The position numbers and the translations under genes are program-made. A stretch of DNA of 64,000 bases from NCBI RefSeq assembly GCF_002078875.1, contig NC_034438.1, positions 64,377,276 to 64,441,275 on the forward strand, given 5' to 3'. This DNA comes from Numida meleagris. Its lineage: Eukaryota > Chordata > Aves > Galliformes > Numididae. Below the pieces are notes generated by a model, which saw only the letters and a list, made by a program, of their open reading frames with translations, had not been told where the DNA came from and did no database searches. Positions 61,665-64,000 of this stretch are shown piece by piece (position 1 is the first letter of the stretch; every line of letters begins with the position of its first letter).

Positions 61665-61849
61665 TAGATTGCTCAGCTCCTATTTATTTACATGGAAATT
61701 ACAGCAGATACAAAGAGCACAATAGCACTATTTGATAGACAAATTCTCTACAAAGTCTACAAACTACAAAACACTATTCTTCAACATAGTCACCATCATT
61801 AGCTATGCATTTGTGCCAGTGATGAACAAGAACCTGCTTGCCACACTCA
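61665..61849 (-). mobile_element. Mariner fragment, antisense, truncated by a CR1
   Basis: CTCCTATTTATTTACATGG, GATACAAAGAGCACAATAGC, ACAAACTACAAAACACTATT and GTGATGAACAAGAACCTGC match the left half of the antisense mariner at 51697-52122. The outer terminal repeat is damaged. At 61849 it changes directly into CR1 sequence. Confidence 0.85.
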
Positions 61850-62121
61850 AGTGACAGGACAAGGGGGGATGCTTTTAAATTAAAAGAGGGGAAGTTTAGA
61901 GTAGATTTTAGGAAGAAATTCTTTGCTCAGAGGGAGGTGAGGCCCTGGCACAGGCTGCCCAAAGAAGCTGTGTGTGCTCCATCCCTGGAGGTGCTCCAGG
62001 CCAGGTTGGTAGGGACCATGGGCAGCCTTGTCTGGTGGGTTGACAACCTGCTCATGGCAGAGGGTTTTGAGCATGGGCTTTGAGGTCTCTTCCAACCCAA
62101 CCATTCTGTGTCTGTGTGATT
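61850..62121 (+). mobile_element. CR1 LINE 3' end, sense copy inserted into the mariner
   Basis: The sense strand reads DRTRGDAFKLKEGKFRVDFR and PWHRLPKEAVCAPSLEVLQA (frame 61838-62083). The 3' UTR and a worn tail end near 62121. It starts at the same internal CR1 position (GACAGGACAAGG) as the copy at 53706. The rest of the mariner does not reappear after 62121. Confidence 0.9.
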
Positions 62122-62658
62122 TTGCAATAGTTAAAGCCATTTCAGAATAGTCCTTTCCTACTCGTGCAGTTGCTCATTGGAGCTGTCAGTGGTAGAGAAT
62201 CTTAGAGAGGAGTTAATGAAAGAGGACAAGTGAAAATGAAATGTCTGCTGGTGACATATGCATATTAAAACTCAGAGAACAGCTCTGAGGAAAAAAGTGG
62301 CATTTGCATATCCCAAACTGACCTGGAACACAGAAGTCACTGCTGTCAGGACAAGGGATGCCATCATATTTAGAGCTGGTGGGAAGACTTACAGAAGAAG
62401 AATATTTGAAAGTGAAAATTATTAAGTGGAGAAAGAGTTTGGTTATGAATTCTGAATCTCTCAATAGAAGGATATAAAAATTTTCAGTACAAGAAGACAT
62501 ATTGGGAGGAAAAAGAATTCATGAAGAACCAGATTTTGTTTTCTTTTTACAAAAGGTTTGCAAGAAATATTTGTCCAGCTATACAGAAGCTCTATTTTAA
62601 CATATCTGGACATTTGCCATTTCATGGTTGTCTCACTCTGAGAAAATAAAAGTAAGAA
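62122..62658. other. Unique DNA
   Basis: Nothing recognised between the CR1 tail and the solo LTR target site. Confidence 0.5.
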
Positions 62659-63197
62659 TAAATTGTCATGGTTTTGTGATTTTCGGTTATTGGTATTCCA
62701 CATCATAACATCATGTAGTGGACATACCTAGTTCTCAGAAGAGAAGGACTACTACAGCCCCCACGGTACTTTGCTCCTTTGTTACCATTTTCCAGCCAGA
62801 GGGAAAAGATAGAAGCTTGCAGTATAAAAACTTGCAGATCACGAGACCTCGTCCCTTTTTCCGCCGTCTCTCGTCTTGGCAGCACCTCGCTCTCCAGCCG
62901 TCTTATCGTCGGTAGTAGAGTAAGGCCTACCTTGACTTTGGGACATTCTCTCTCTCTCTGTTCGATTTATCAGCTTAAATTGTAATTATATTGTATTATA
63001 GTGTGTTGTTTTGCATTCCGATATTTTATTTAGTAAATTAGTTTGTTTCTCCTCAGATTGTTGCCGCTGTTCTTTGCTCTTAGGGCCATCTCCCTACCCT
63101 TTTCCCCTTTCCCCTTTTCCCGGGGCGTGGGCCCTTGGGTCCCCCGTCCCCTTTGTCACGGAATCGGGCCTAACGCCCGTAAACCGTTGACATAAAT
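62659..63197 (+). mobile_element. Solo LTR of an avian endogenous retrovirus with intact target-site duplication
   Basis: The LTR spans 62664-63192, starting TGTCATGGTTTTGTG and ending CCGTTGACA, with perfect TGTCA/TGACA terminal inverted repeats. It is flanked by TAAAT at 62659-62663 and again at 63193-63197. A 5-bp duplication fits ERVL-class or some gammaretrovirus-like elements. A TATA box (TATAAAA, 62823-62829) and a likely degraded polyadenylation signal (AGTAAA, 63032-63037) sit where an LTR promoter and R/U5 boundary are expected. The 3' third is rich in C and T. No internal viral sequence remains, so it arose by recombination between two LTRs. It could still carry promoter activity; the orientation is plus. 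Confidence 0.9.
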
Positions 63198-64000
63198 GAA
63201 ACTGAGAAATTCCATATTAGCAAATTACCACATTTTCCCCTCACCACTTCCCTTCCTTGTCCTCTCTGTTTCCTGCAAAGATCTTTATTCTCCCACAGCT
63301 GCTGCTCAGCACATCTTGACCCACAATATGCTGTTGAGCATTTCTGTATGAATCATTTAAAAATGTAAATCAGAGATTGCAACAAAGCACAGATAATCCC
63401 AGCCCATAAATTCTGGAGGGTTTGGGTTTTTTGTTTTGTTTTGTTTTTATTCTCCCTTTAATTAATCAATTTATGTGCTGTTTTCTATAATGAACTACAT
63501 TCATTATAGAGTAAACAGGAGTTATGTCTAGCCTGAGTAGAACGAGAACTACAAGCGTGATCAGGTACACTGTGGTTAGTTTCAACTTCACATTTAAAAC
63601 ATCTTGTTTAATGTTGCAGCAAATACACTTCTGTACCTGAAAAAGCTTTATAGTAGCACTTTTTTCTTACAGTTTTCTGATAATGATCAAGAAAACTTAC
63701 ACTGTTCTGGAAAGGAAACCTATTAATTTAACCATTTTCTAAAACCTTTCTTTCACTTTAAGAACAAATTATTTACTTGATCAATACAAAGCTTTTAAGA
63801 AAAAAAGACAAAAAAATAGAAAAATAATGAAGGTGAGTTATTGGATTTCATGTTTCGTAGCAGTTGTACCAAACCATCCTGAAATTAAATGAAATAGCAG
63901 AATGAACAAGGAGATAGAAAGAGTTGGGGGGGGAGGAGGTAAAAATGGCAGAGTGTAATTTTCACATTAGAAGAAGACAAAAAAGTGCAAAAATTCAGAG
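63198..64000. other. AT-rich unique DNA to the end of the window
   Basis: Contains a TTTTG-type simple repeat at 63427-63449 and a G-run near 63927-63936. No gene or transposon recognised. Confidence 0.5.

Overview
This is a vertebrate nuclear sequence, almost certainly from a bird and most likely a galliform such as chicken. It is AT-rich and carries many CR1 LINE copies ending in the diagnostic avian tail (repeats of ATTCTATG). It also holds internally deleted Galluhop/Mariner1_GG-type mariner copies, which fits chicken, and avian endogenous-retrovirus LTRs. I found no credible host protein-coding exon, tRNA, rRNA, CRISPR array or bacterial-type gene. Nearly every longer open reading frame that can be explained is a CR1 or mariner remnant read forward or backward. 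The window therefore looks like intergenic DNA or the inside of a very large intron.

Layout: 1-6.98 kb has scattered CR1 copies (a 1.66 kb one at 1611-3275) and a compound GGAT/GATA/GACA microsatellite split by a CR1 tail. 7-13.5 kb is AT-rich unique DNA with LTR-like scraps and an unusual CR1 complex at 11.8-13.5 kb that looks like a 5'-inverted (twin-primed) copy beside a second copy. 13.98-14.55 kb is a mariner next to a hAT-like terminus. 14.6-22.8 kb is mostly unique, with one truncated antisense LTR. 22.8-24.2 kb is a nest of CR1 copies, one clearly inserted inside another, ending in a 14-bp perfect-arm hairpin. 24.7-33.8 kb is a long stretch in which I see no transposon.

33.8-48.5 kb has more CR1, including a 2.8 kb block of three adjacent antisense copies (42.2-45.0 kb). 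49.5-55.8 kb is the densest transposon cluster: a rare 5'-ward CR1 segment with the ORF1 esterase-like region and the start of the ORF2 endonuclease, two LTRs, two mariner pieces, several CR1 ends and a very old reverse-transcriptase remnant. 55.8-61.6 kb is mostly unique. 61.7-62.1 kb is a mariner abutting a CR1, and 62.66-63.19 kb is a solo LTR with an intact 5-bp target-site duplication, the cleanest and probably youngest insertion here.

No genes act together here; what can be read is insertion history. I did not find a convincing undescribed biological system. The most useful leads are the twin-primed CR1, the CR1-in-CR1 nest with its hairpin, the CR1 segment spanning ORF1 and ORF2, the mariner/CR1-tail fusion, and the repeat-poor 9 kb block, which should be checked for conserved noncoding elements. 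Family names are from recognition of sequence, not from a database search, and repeat boundaries are good to roughly 5-30 bases.
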